A stretch of 37,394 bases of DNA, taken from Planctomycetota bacterium. Its GTDB lineage: Bacteria > Planctomycetota > GCA-002687715 > DRQF01. The position numbers and the translations under genes were made by a program. Shown one piece after another: positions 23,009 through 30,569 of this stretch. The stretch is from the NCBI GenBank assembly GCA_011369445.1, contig DRQF01000258.1:1-37394 (forward strand). The letters run 5' to 3'. The notes below the pieces were generated by a model. That model was not told where the DNA came from and did no database searches. It saw only the letters and a list, made by a program, of their open reading frames with translations. How positions within the stretch are numbered: position 1 is the stretch's first letter; each line of letters starts with the position of its first letter.

Positions 23009-24751
23009 ATGGACTCGAAGCGCACTGCCCGTCCGGTACCCCTTGATACGTCCGTCCTGAAAGTCTCGCCGGTGCGAGGCGTTGTTTTCCGCCTGCTCAT
23101 TCTGCTTGCAGTGGTGGCCCTGCCCCTTGCGGGGCAGGTGCGGCGGGACGGCGACGTCGACTGGAACCGCTACTACTCCAGCCGAGAAACTCGGGCCATC
23201 ATGGCCGCCTGGTGCCGGAAGAAGCCCGATCTGGCCAGGCTCATGAGCATCGGGAAAAGCTATCTCGGCAACGATCTTTGGGTGATCGAGATCACGGACC
23301 GGCGTACGGGCCGTCCCGAGGAAAAGCCTGCTCTCTACGTCGACGGAAACATCCACTCAGGCGAACTGACCAGCGGCGCTCTGGCTCTCTACTTCGCCGG
23401 ATACCTCATCCGCTCCGCGGGCCGCGATCCCCGTGTCACGAAGCTTCTTCGAACCCACACGTTCTACGTGCGTCCGAAGTTCAATCCGGATGGAGCCGAC
23501 GCCACCCTCTTGCGGGACATCTCTTTGCGGAGCTCCGTCCGCCCGGTCGATGACGACGGGGACGGCGTCGCCGACGAGGACCCGGCGGAGGATATCGACG
23601 GCGACGGCTTCGTGAGTCTCATGCGGATCGAGGATCCCGACGGTGACCGAAAACCCAGTTCCGAGGATCCTCGTCTCCTCGTCCGTCGGAGGAAGGGAGA
23701 CAAGAAGGGGCCCTTCTACCGCGTCTTCCGCGAAGGCATTGACAACGACGGCGACGGGCAGCTGAATGAGGACGGTCTGGGTGGGCTCGATCTCAACCGG
23801 AACTTTCCAAGGAATTGGGCACTGCCGTTTCGCCAACACGGTGCGGGTCCCTTTCCACTCTCCGAGCCAGAGACCTATGCCACGGTGCGGTTCATCGTCG
23901 ACCATCCGAACATCACGGGCATCGTCCACAACCACACGTCGGGAGGATTCGTCTATCGACTTCCGTCCGCGAGCGACCCGGGAGCCTTCGACAAGGAGGA
24001 CTTGGGCACCATTGCCACGTTTGCCGAAAGATTCACCGAACTGACGGGACGCCCCGTGCGACCCAGTTCGACGCACCCCACCAGGCATCGCTACGGGACT
24101 CTCATCAGTTGGGCATACTGGGACAGGGGGATCATCGGATGGGTGCCGGAACTGTGGCCCGGCATCGGCAAGAGTCGGTTGGACGCCCTGCGGTACCAGG
24201 ACGAAAATCTTGCGGGCAGAGACTTCATCCCTTGGAAGCCCTTCGATCATCCGACGCTCGGAAGGGTCGAGATCGGAGGTCTCCGCACGCGATTTCTGTC
24301 CCAGAACCCACCGCCTGAACTCCTTGAGAAGGAGTGCGCGGTCCACGTCCCGTGGCTGCTTTATCTGGCGGAGCAATCACCGAAACTGGAACTCGTGGGA
24401 GTTCGAAGCGAGCGCCGCGCGGACGGTGCGATCATCGTCGTGGCGACGGTCCGCAACAGTGGGTTTCTGCCGACGCACCTGACGCGACGCGGATACCTGT
24501 CGAAGGTTCAACGCCCGGTGGCCGCGGAGATCGAGGTCGAGGGGGCGGAACTCCTCGAGGGCTCGAGGCGTATGGACCTGGGACATCTCGCCGGCCGAAG
24601 AAGGCTAGACGGCATGCCGAACGAGCGAACGAAAACCTTCCGCTGGATCGTCCGGCCAGGCGTCAAGGGGGGCAGGGCCACGGTCATCGTCTCCTCGGAC
24701 ACCGGAGGAACGGTGCGCTCGAAGCCCTTGCAATGGCCCCGAGATGACTGA
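23009..24751 (+). CDS. Secreted M14 zinc carboxypeptidase with calcium-loop insertion
   Basis: The 580-residue product has an N-terminal hydrophobic signal (FRLLILLAVVALPLAGQ). It then has an M14 metallocarboxypeptidase domain. The zinc motif is NIHSGEL (His116, Glu119), the third ligand is a His in VHNHTSGG (His307 or 309), and the catalytic glutamate is likely Glu381 in WVPELWPG. Between the zinc motifs lie Asp/Gly-rich loops (DDDGDGVADED, DIDGDGFVSL, DNDGDGQLNEDG) like calcium-binding dockerin or thrombospondin-3 repeats. Residues from about 460 form a beta domain (VRNSGFLPTHLTRRGYL). The enzyme should trim C-terminal residues from peptides outside the cytoplasm. The ATG at 23009 has cggagg 10 bases upstream. 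Confidence 0.92.
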   Translation: MDSKRTARPVPLDTSVLKVSPVRGVVFRLLILLAVVALPLAGQVRRDGDVDWNRYYSSRETRAIMAAWCRKKPDLARLMSIGKSYLGNDLWVIEITDRRTGRPEEKPALYVDGNIHSGELTSGALALYFAGYLIRSAGRDPRVTKLLRTHTFYVRPKFNPDGADATLLRDISLRSSVRPVDDDGDGVADEDPAEDIDGDGFVSLMRIEDPDGDRKPSSEDPRLLVRRRKGDKKGPFYRVFREGIDNDGDGQLNEDGLGGLDLNRNFPRNWALPFRQHGAGPFPLSEPETYATVRFIVDHPNITGIVHNHTSGGFVYRLPSASDPGAFDKEDLGTIATFAERFTELTGRPVRPSSTHPTRHRYGTLISWAYWDRGIIGWVPELWPGIGKSRLDALRYQDENLAGRDFIPWKPFDHPTLGRVEIGGLRTRFLSQNPPPELLEKECAVHVPWLLYLAEQSPKLELVGVRSERRADGAIIVVATVRNSGFLPTHLTRRGYLSKVQRPVAAEIEVEGAELLEGSRRMDLGHLAGRRRLDGMPNERTKTFRWIVRPGVKGGRATVIVSSDTGGTVRSKPLQWPRDD

Positions 24752-24861
24752 GGCCTTGGGGGCAGAAGCGTTTTCCGAAATTCCTCTTCCATTCCGCGGA
24801 CCCGGAGCCATGAGGTGGCAGTGACCCAACGAAACCTCTCAGGAAAGTGAGACCCCGTGAA

Positions 24862-25326
24862 ATGCGTCATCTGCCGTTTCTAATCCTCGTTGCTACGATG
24901 TTCCTCCTTCCCGCCCAGGCTCAGACCACAGGGATCCCGGGATTCAACGACTACACGATCGCAGGCGCCGGCTCAGGAAGCACCTCCTGCACCGCGCTGA
25001 CATTCACGTCGCCGGTCGTGTTGAATTTCCAGGTCTCGGCGTCCGGTCCTGGGCTCCCTGTCTTTGCGGTCGTGAGCAATCTCCCGTGCTCCCCTGGAGC
25101 TTTCTCCCCCTTCACATGCCAGGGGACCACGTTTGATCTCGTGTTTACGCCGGGGATCATCGTGACACCTCTGGGAGTCACGGGGCCTGGAGGCGTGGTC
25201 AGCGTCCCGGTCGCCGTGCCGCCCTTGATCACGCCGATCACGTTTGCGACTCAATGCGTCGTCGTGGACCCAGGTTGCGCAGGCCTCCCGCTCTTCACCC
25301 AGGCCTATGATGTCTTCATTCTCTGA
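24862..25326 (+). CDS. Small secreted beta-rich protein of unknown function
   Basis: The 154-residue product has a Sec signal peptide (LPFLILVATMFLLPAQAQ). The mature part is Gly/Pro/Val-rich and beta-like, with four or five cysteines (SCTAL, LPCSP, FTCQG, TQCVV, PGCAG). Its layout (leading phrase with a cysteine, then PLGV, GGVVSVPVAVPP, CAGLPLFTQAY) resembles the C-terminal domain of the two pentaheme cytochromes in this window. I infer that it is a stand-alone version of that secreted domain. Function is unknown. The start could also be the in-frame GTG at 24847, but the ATG at 24862 gives a normal signal peptide. Confidence 0.72.
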   Translation: MRHLPFLILVATMFLLPAQAQTTGIPGFNDYTIAGAGSGSTSCTALTFTSPVVLNFQVSASGPGLPVFAVVSNLPCSPGAFSPFTCQGTTFDLVFTPGIIVTPLGVTGPGGVVSVPVAVPPLITPITFATQCVVVDPGCAGLPLFTQAYDVFIL

Positions 25327-25348
25327 CTCATAGGGCGAGGCTCTTGGG

Positions 25349-25384
25349 AAGGCCCCATCCCACGATGGAGTGGGGTGGGGCCTT
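25349..25384 (+). terminator. GC-rich stem-loop, possible transcription terminator
   Basis: AAGGCCCCATCCCA (25349-25362) pairs with TGGGGTGGGGCCTT (25371-25384) over 14 positions with one G-T wobble, around an 8-base loop. It begins 22 bases after the small secreted protein gene. There is no T tract on the plus strand, so termination efficiency is uncertain. It ends 36 bases before the methyltransferase start. Confidence 0.5.
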
Positions 25385-25420
25385 GGTAGGCTCTCCTCGG
25401 TCCCAGGAGAGTTTGTCGCG

Positions 25421-26506
25421 ATGCTCAATGAATCGACCCGCCACCGAGTTCTCTGCGGACACGCCGCCGCCATGAACGACGTGGCGGACGCTTCCATCGA
25501 CCTCGTCGTCACTTCACCGCCCTATCCGATGGTGAGTATGTGGGACGAGGTATTTCGAAAAGAGCACTCCGGAATCGGGGCGGCCCTCGATCGCGGCGAT
25601 GGGCCGAGAGCCTTCGAGGCGATGCACCGCGTTCTGGACGATGTTTGGTTGGAATGCCACCGCGTTCTGAAGCCGGGTGGACTTTTCTGCCTCAACGTAG
25701 GGGATGCGACTCGTAAGGTGGGGGATGAGTTTCGTCTCTACTCGAACCACGCGCGCATCCTTCAGACAATGCGGGGCCTGGGGTTCTCGATCCTCCCGGA
25801 CATTCTGTGGCGCAAACCCAACAACAGCCCAACCAAGTTCATGGGGTCGGGAATGCTTCCGGGCGGGGCGTACGTCACCTACGAGCACGAGTACATCCTG
25901 ATTCTGCGAAAGGGAAACCTTCGGACATTTCGGTCCCCAGCAGACAAGGCCCGCCGTCGTCGGAGCGCTTTTTTCTGGGAGGAGCGCAACCTTTGGTTCT
26001 CGGATCTGTGGCAGGGCCTCACCGGCGTGGAACAGGAATTGAGTGACAAGGCCGCCCGCAGAAGAAGCGCTGCCTTTCCTTTTGAGCTCGCCTACCGATT
26101 GATTCTGATGCATTCCGTGCTGGGTGACGTGGTCCTGGATCCCTTCCTCGGAACGGGCACGACCATGGCAGCGGCGGTCGCCGCCGGAAGAGAGAGCGTC
26201 GGAGTCGAGCAGGAGCGGGGGCTCATGACGACCATCGATGCGACCTTGACGGCATCGGTCGCTCCTGGGCTGGCCCGGGGGCGACGCCGCCTTCTCGACC
26301 ACCTCGCTTTCGTCGCGAAATGCGAGGAGCAAGGCACGTCATTGAGTCATGTGAATGAGACCTACGGGTTTCCCGTCATGACGAGGCAGGAAGTTTTGCT
26401 GGAAGTCGTGGTGCCGTCGGAGATCGTCAGCGAAGCGCCGGGTGTCTACACGGCGAGCCATGAACGGGCGTCGTGCGAGGGGAGACAGGCCACCTTCGAG
26501 GTCTGA
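25421..26506 (+). CDS. Solitary DNA methyltransferase (N4-cytosine or N6-adenine type)
   Basis: The 361-residue product is a site-specific DNA amino-methyltransferase. The catalytic motif IV is TSPPY (residues 31-35) near the N-terminus. The SAM-binding FxGxG motif comes later as VLDPFLGTGTTMAAAVAAGR, which gives the circularly permuted beta-class order. Other blocks are LKPGGLFCLNVGD and a likely DNA-recognition region between about 120 and 210. SPPY at motif IV occurs in both N4-cytosine and some N6-adenine enzymes, so the base cannot be decided. No endonuclease gene is adjacent, so this looks like an orphan enzyme with a regulatory or protective role. The ATG at 25421 has AGGAGA about 10 bases upstream. 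The last 100 residues are outside the catalytic domain and unfamiliar. Confidence 0.86.
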   Translation: MLNESTRHRVLCGHAAAMNDVADASIDLVVTSPPYPMVSMWDEVFRKEHSGIGAALDRGDGPRAFEAMHRVLDDVWLECHRVLKPGGLFCLNVGDATRKVGDEFRLYSNHARILQTMRGLGFSILPDILWRKPNNSPTKFMGSGMLPGGAYVTYEHEYILILRKGNLRTFRSPADKARRRRSAFFWEERNLWFSDLWQGLTGVEQELSDKAARRRSAAFPFELAYRLILMHSVLGDVVLDPFLGTGTTMAAAVAAGRESVGVEQERGLMTTIDATLTASVAPGLARGRRRLLDHLAFVAKCEEQGTSLSHVNETYGFPVMTRQEVLLEVVVPSEIVSEAPGVYTASHERASCEGRQATFEV

Positions 26507-26521
26507 GCCGGGACGCATCCG

Positions 26522-28477
26522 TCAATGAAGGTTGCGCAGCAGAACGGTGAGATTGCGCGCCGGGCGCGGGTCGCCGGGGTTGAGGGCCAAGGCTTTGCGA
26601 AAGAGCAGCTCCGCCTCACCGAGCCGCCCTGAGTCCATGAGAAGAAGGCCCAGATTGTTCAACGCGTCCCCGTCGGCTGGGGTGAGGGCGAGGGTGCGAC
26701 GATAGGCTTGGATCGCAGCCGCCTTGTTTCCTTGAGCCGCAAGGAGGACGCCCCGGTTGTAGTGCGCTGACGCCAAATCGGGATGACGGCGGACGAGGAC
26801 GTCGAGGCGTCGAATGGCCTTGTCGAGATGCCCTTTCTCCGCGTCGATCTGGGAGATGGCAAGCTCCACGGACGGTCGCCCCGGCTCTTCCTCGGCGACG
26901 CGACGCAAATCCCTTTCCGCCCCATCCAGATGTCCTTGTCTCAAGTGGGCGTCGGCTCTCAGCTCGAGCGTCGTCCAGAGTTCTTCGCGGGCGTGAACGT
27001 CCCGCCCCTCGAGAACCTCGAGGATGCGATCGGCCCACGTCTCTGCGCGATCCGGACGTCCCGCGAGGAGCCACGCGCGGGCGCAGTCGAACGCGAGAGC
27101 GGTCGGCAGTGGGCTGCCATCGAGCCGTTCCTCCATGAGTTGGGCGGCCGCGGCATGGCGTCCGAGCCGCCTGAGCGCGTCCGTCAAAGACACGTCGATG
27201 TCGGGGGGATGGACCCAACCCCAGCGCCTTCGAGCCTTGAGATGGTTCACGAGAGCGATGAGGTCTGCCCGAGCGACGGGACCTTCCCGAGTCCGGATGC
27301 GCTCCACGAGCCGGTCGCCCATGGCCTCGTGCCAGCGCACCGGTGCGTGGTACGCCAGGAGCCCTACGGCCAGGACAGCGGCCACGACCCGTCCACGATT
27401 TCGTTGAAGTTCCTGGCTTCTCCAGCTTCTAAGAGCGAGAATCACCGCCGCCGCGGTGGAGGCGCCGAGAGCCAAAGTCAGAAAGAATGGAACGACGCGA
27501 TAGAGGCCTCGGTAGACGACAAGAGAGGAAAGCACGAGCAGAAGCGCCAAGGCCTCCTCCCCGAGGGTCAGATCCCACGGGATGCGACTGCGCCCCTTCC
27601 GCCAGCCTCGGAAGAACGCGGGTTTCGTGAATCGCCACGCGAGGACGCGCCCCGAGCAGACGTCCACGCAGTCCATATCCTTCAGGCACCGAGGATCGAC
27701 GACACGACCGAACCTGTTGACCTCGTCGCGGACCTGAATGCCGGAGCTGCATGTCCGCGTGCAGGCGTTGCAGCCCAGACAATCGCCCTTGATCGCGATC
27801 CGTCCAGGAGACAGACCGTCCGCCACCCGAAAAAGAACTCCGTAGGGACAGACGTTTCCGCAGAAAGAGCGTGAACCCAGCAACCAAACGATGACGAACC
27901 CGGCAACGAGAAACGTCATGATGGCGATGACGGGCCCGGGAAGATTCCGCGCGTAGTCGGTGGTAACGAAGGACGCCCAACCCTCGCCGTCGGCGAGGAC
28001 CCGCAGTTGGAAGTCGGGACGTGGTCCAAGGATGGCCTCGGTGGAGGGGTAGGCATGGACGATGAGTCTGGCGACGGTGGGCCAGACGAACATGTATAGA
28101 GCTGTGATGGGCGCTATGGCCAGGAGAAGCCGGGAACGGATGGGCTTCGGCTTCAGCCCGAATCTGCCAAGCAGGGCCGCGCAAAGGTCCTGCAGAGCCA
28201 GAATGTGACAACCCCAGCCGCAGAAGAAACGTCCGAAAACGAGCGTTGCGAGAAGAGCGGCCGACATGAACAGGAAGCCGGCCGTGACGACGCCCAGCTC
28301 GATGGTGTGCATGACCTCATTCAATTCGAGAGGAGCCAAGGTCTTCCCGGCCAACTTCCAGTGCACGTAGTGGGCGACCATGAGAAGCTGAACGACGATC
28401 AACACGCCCGCCCGCCAACGGGTGCGTCGCGTGTGCGCGGCGCTGTTCAGCTTCCCACGAGAACTCCCAGGTTCCAT
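26522..28477 (-). CDS. NapH/CcoG-like membrane polyferredoxin fused to a TPR domain
   Basis: The 651-residue product has N-terminal transmembrane helices carrying FCGWGCH (85-91) and FCGNVCPYG (205-213), the two cysteine motifs of NapH, NosR and CcoG-type membrane ferredoxins. A cytoplasmic ferredoxin segment follows. CLGCNACTRTC (233-243) gives one full [4Fe-4S] motif; the second (Cys264, Cys270, Cys274 in CLKDMDCVDVC) is variant in spacing. Further helices come next, then a soluble C-terminal region with TPR repeats (about 500-640; for example ASAHYNRGVLLAAQGNKAAAIQAYRR). Such proteins pass electrons between the quinone pool or cytoplasm and periplasmic redox partners. The ATG at 28477 has AAGGAGAT 8 bases upstream. 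It lies 16 bases after the cytochrome gene and is the third gene of the nod-like operon. The TPR fusion is unusual. Confidence 0.87.
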   Translation of the reverse strand: MEPGSSRGKLNSAAHTRRTRWRAGVLIVVQLLMVAHYVHWKLAGKTLAPLELNEVMHTIELGVVTAGFLFMSAALLATLVFGRFFCGWGCHILALQDLCAALLGRFGLKPKPIRSRLLLAIAPITALYMFVWPTVARLIVHAYPSTEAILGPRPDFQLRVLADGEGWASFVTTDYARNLPGPVIAIMTFLVAGFVIVWLLGSRSFCGNVCPYGVLFRVADGLSPGRIAIKGDCLGCNACTRTCSSGIQVRDEVNRFGRVVDPRCLKDMDCVDVCSGRVLAWRFTKPAFFRGWRKGRSRIPWDLTLGEEALALLLVLSSLVVYRGLYRVVPFFLTLALGASTAAAVILALRSWRSQELQRNRGRVVAAVLAVGLLAYHAPVRWHEAMGDRLVERIRTREGPVARADLIALVNHLKARRRWGWVHPPDIDVSLTDALRRLGRHAAAAQLMEERLDGSPLPTALAFDCARAWLLAGRPDRAETWADRILEVLEGRDVHAREELWTTLELRADAHLRQGHLDGAERDLRRVAEEEPGRPSVELAISQIDAEKGHLDKAIRRLDVLVRRHPDLASAHYNRGVLLAAQGNKAAAIQAYRRTLALTPADGDALNNLGLLLMDSGRLGEAELLFRKALALNPGDPRPARNLTVLLRNLH

Positions 28478-28493
28478 CGAACTCGATCTCCTT

Positions 28494-30539
28494 TCAGGGC
28501 TCAGACGTGATCGATAGGCCGTTTGAAAACGACCAGCCGATTCCACTCGTGCTGTCGGAGGCGAGCCACTGGGCGTAGAACGTCGTTCCGGCAAAGGCCG
28601 GAATGAACGGGACCGTGAAGTCCAAAGCCGCCTGTCCAGAGCCGTCCGCTCCCACGACGTAGGACATGTCCGGCGACACGAGCAATGCGCAGCCCGGGGC
28701 GCCGACGGCCGTGAGGTCCAGGGGCAGTCCTATGGCGCCCCACTGCGTGTTGCTGTTCCCCAGCAGAAGGATCGCCGTGGCCGTGGGCTGGGCGCCGCTC
28801 AGGGTCACCTGGAAGGTGGTGGAACCGATGGTGGGCTCGCCCGACCAAGAGGCCACAAGACCATTGCAGCCGGTTCCGAAGGAGGAGACCGCCTGCGCTC
28901 CTGGGCTCGCCCACGTCGCCTCCTCCATGAGATGCCCGAAATACGGCGGCTGGATGTCTTCCAGCGGATCGCCGTGGCCGTCGACAGTCCAATTCTTCGC
29001 ATCGGTGAGGAACCGGAATGAGCGGCGGTAGATCAATCGTGCCCTGACCTTGAACGTGCCTCCTCCGGGGGGCAGCTGGAAGCTGTAGTTGGTCGTGTCA
29101 GTCGCGAGGGCCGGGATGCGATTGTCGAAGAGGATGGATGTGGCATCCGTGAAGAAGGTGGGACCGTTGCCGTTTGCGTCGAGATTGTGCTTGGCGTAGA
29201 GCTTCCCGGGAAGCCCTGCGTAGTAGCCCTGGGCGGGGTCGCCCACGCCTCCGAGGGCATGGATGGTCTGCGACCCGGAGTCGACGAGTTTCTGCCCGTC
29301 TTCGACCCGCCAGGCCTCCACGAGGAGAATCATGTTGCGGATCGTGACACCCGTTGGGAGAGCATGACCCGCGTGGGAGTTGGTCACGTCGACGGTCACC
29401 TGAAGCTCCGTTGGGGTCGGTTGAACACTGACGGCGAGGTCGGCGGCGCTCTCGAGGAACGCCGGCGAGGTCCCCTCCACGTCGTGGGTACGCACCTGGG
29501 AAGGGGCTCGTTGAACCGGCTGCACGACGCATACGGTCGTCTGACCGTTCGGGGGCATATGGCAATCCACGCAGGTGGCGAAATGGGGATCGGAAGGGTT
29601 GGAGTAGGGGCTGGAGAGCCATTCGTCCCACGTCGGCTCCGAGACGACTCCGTTCGGTTCCGAGAAGTTGCCATTCCCATCCGGGTCGTTCTTGTCCTGG
29701 TGACACGCCGCACAGACCGCGGCCTCGAGCTGCGGCTGATACGAGGGGCGCATGAGGCCGGGCGCCTCGTAGTCGGCGTCGGGATAAGTTCCGTATTCCA
29801 CTTGGTGAGTCAGCAACGGTTGGGTCGGACGGGTCAAGGTGACGGAGCTCGGATGAATCCCAGGGAAGTCCGTCTTTGCAAGGTCGATGTCAGCGATCTT
29901 GTGGCAGATCTCGCAAGAGACTCCGTTGAGCGCCCCCTGGCTGAGCGCGCCGATGGGCTCGAGCGCGGTGAACGGTTGAGCGACCCATGGCTCGGGTTGG
30001 TGGCACGACTTGCATTCCGAGGCCGGGTTGGCCGCGGCGTGGATGGAGCCGGTGGTGTAGACGAATCCCCCCATGCCGCCGGCGGTGCCCGTCCCGTCGT
30101 AGATGTCATAGACCCAGAGATTCTGGCCCGCGTGTGCCATCTTCGAACCCGTCCATTCGGCGAGCGCCTGGGGATGGCAACCGCCGCAAACGTTGGGGTC
30201 GAGCAGGGTGTAGGAAGGATCGTTGCTCGCCGGGACAGGTTCCAGGGTGATGAGGACACCGAAGGCCGGAGCCGTCACGGTCAGTCCCTTGTTGAAATAG
30301 CCCTTCTTCCCGACGACGACGCGGAGATTCGGTCCGAGGAGGCCGGGGAGGGTGAAGGTGCCATTGGCGGCCGTCGTCGTTTGCGTGGTGGTGGCCTTGA
30401 GGGTGACGAGGGCGTCGGCAACGGGCGAGCCCGTGGTGTCCAGCACGATGCCCGAGACCTGAGCGGACATCGCGGCCGCAAGGAGGCTCAGCGCGAAAAT
30501 GCTGACGAGAAGCCTGTGGCGAAGTGAGAAGCCGTACAT
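28494..30539 (-). CDS. Secreted pentaheme cytochrome c with N-terminal carboxypeptidase-regulatory-like domain
   Basis: The 681-residue product has a Sec signal peptide (LLVSIFALSLLAAAMSAQ). A beta domain like the carboxypeptidase regulatory domain follows (VSGIVLDTTGSPVADALVTL ... GTFTLPGL). It then has five heme c attachment sites: CGGCH (118-122), CKSCH (176-180), CEICH (209-213), CAACH (276-280) and CVDCH (323-327). A long beta-rich part follows, ending in a C-terminal domain (FGTGCNGLVASWSGEPTIG ... VPFIPAFAGTTFYAQWLAS) shared with other secreted proteins here. The ATG at 30539 has AAGGAG about 9 bases upstream. It lies 30 bases after the nod-like gene. It is probably a periplasmic or surface electron carrier; a nitrite- or NO-reactive role is possible but not shown. 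A paralogue is at 33545. Confidence 0.9.
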   Translation of the reverse strand: MYGFSLRHRLLVSIFALSLLAAAMSAQVSGIVLDTTGSPVADALVTLKATTTQTTTAANGTFTLPGLLGPNLRVVVGKKGYFNKGLTVTAPAFGVLITLEPVPASNDPSYTLLDPNVCGGCHPQALAEWTGSKMAHAGQNLWVYDIYDGTGTAGGMGGFVYTTGSIHAAANPASECKSCHQPEPWVAQPFTALEPIGALSQGALNGVSCEICHKIADIDLAKTDFPGIHPSSVTLTRPTQPLLTHQVEYGTYPDADYEAPGLMRPSYQPQLEAAVCAACHQDKNDPDGNGNFSEPNGVVSEPTWDEWLSSPYSNPSDPHFATCVDCHMPPNGQTTVCVVQPVQRAPSQVRTHDVEGTSPAFLESAADLAVSVQPTPTELQVTVDVTNSHAGHALPTGVTIRNMILLVEAWRVEDGQKLVDSGSQTIHALGGVGDPAQGYYAGLPGKLYAKHNLDANGNGPTFFTDATSILFDNRIPALATDTTNYSFQLPPGGGTFKVRARLIYRRSFRFLTDAKNWTVDGHGDPLEDIQPPYFGHLMEEATWASPGAQAVSSFGTGCNGLVASWSGEPTIGSTTFQVTLSGAQPTATAILLLGNSNTQWGAIGLPLDLTAVGAPGCALLVSPDMSYVVGADGSGQAALDFTVPFIPAFAGTTFYAQWLASDSTSGIGWSFSNGLSITSEP

Positions 30540-30569
30540 GTCTGGGAACTCCTTTATCTGAAGACGATC

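Noticed and set aside
25349-25384. Treating the GC-rich stem-loop as an attachment site or origin
   Set aside because: It is a simple gene-end inverted repeat with no integrase or replication gene nearby; a weak terminator is the simpler reading.
29187-30527. 446-codon plus-strand open frame opposite the first pentaheme cytochrome
   Set aside because: Arg/Gly-rich shadow; the minus strand has signal peptide and five heme motifs.
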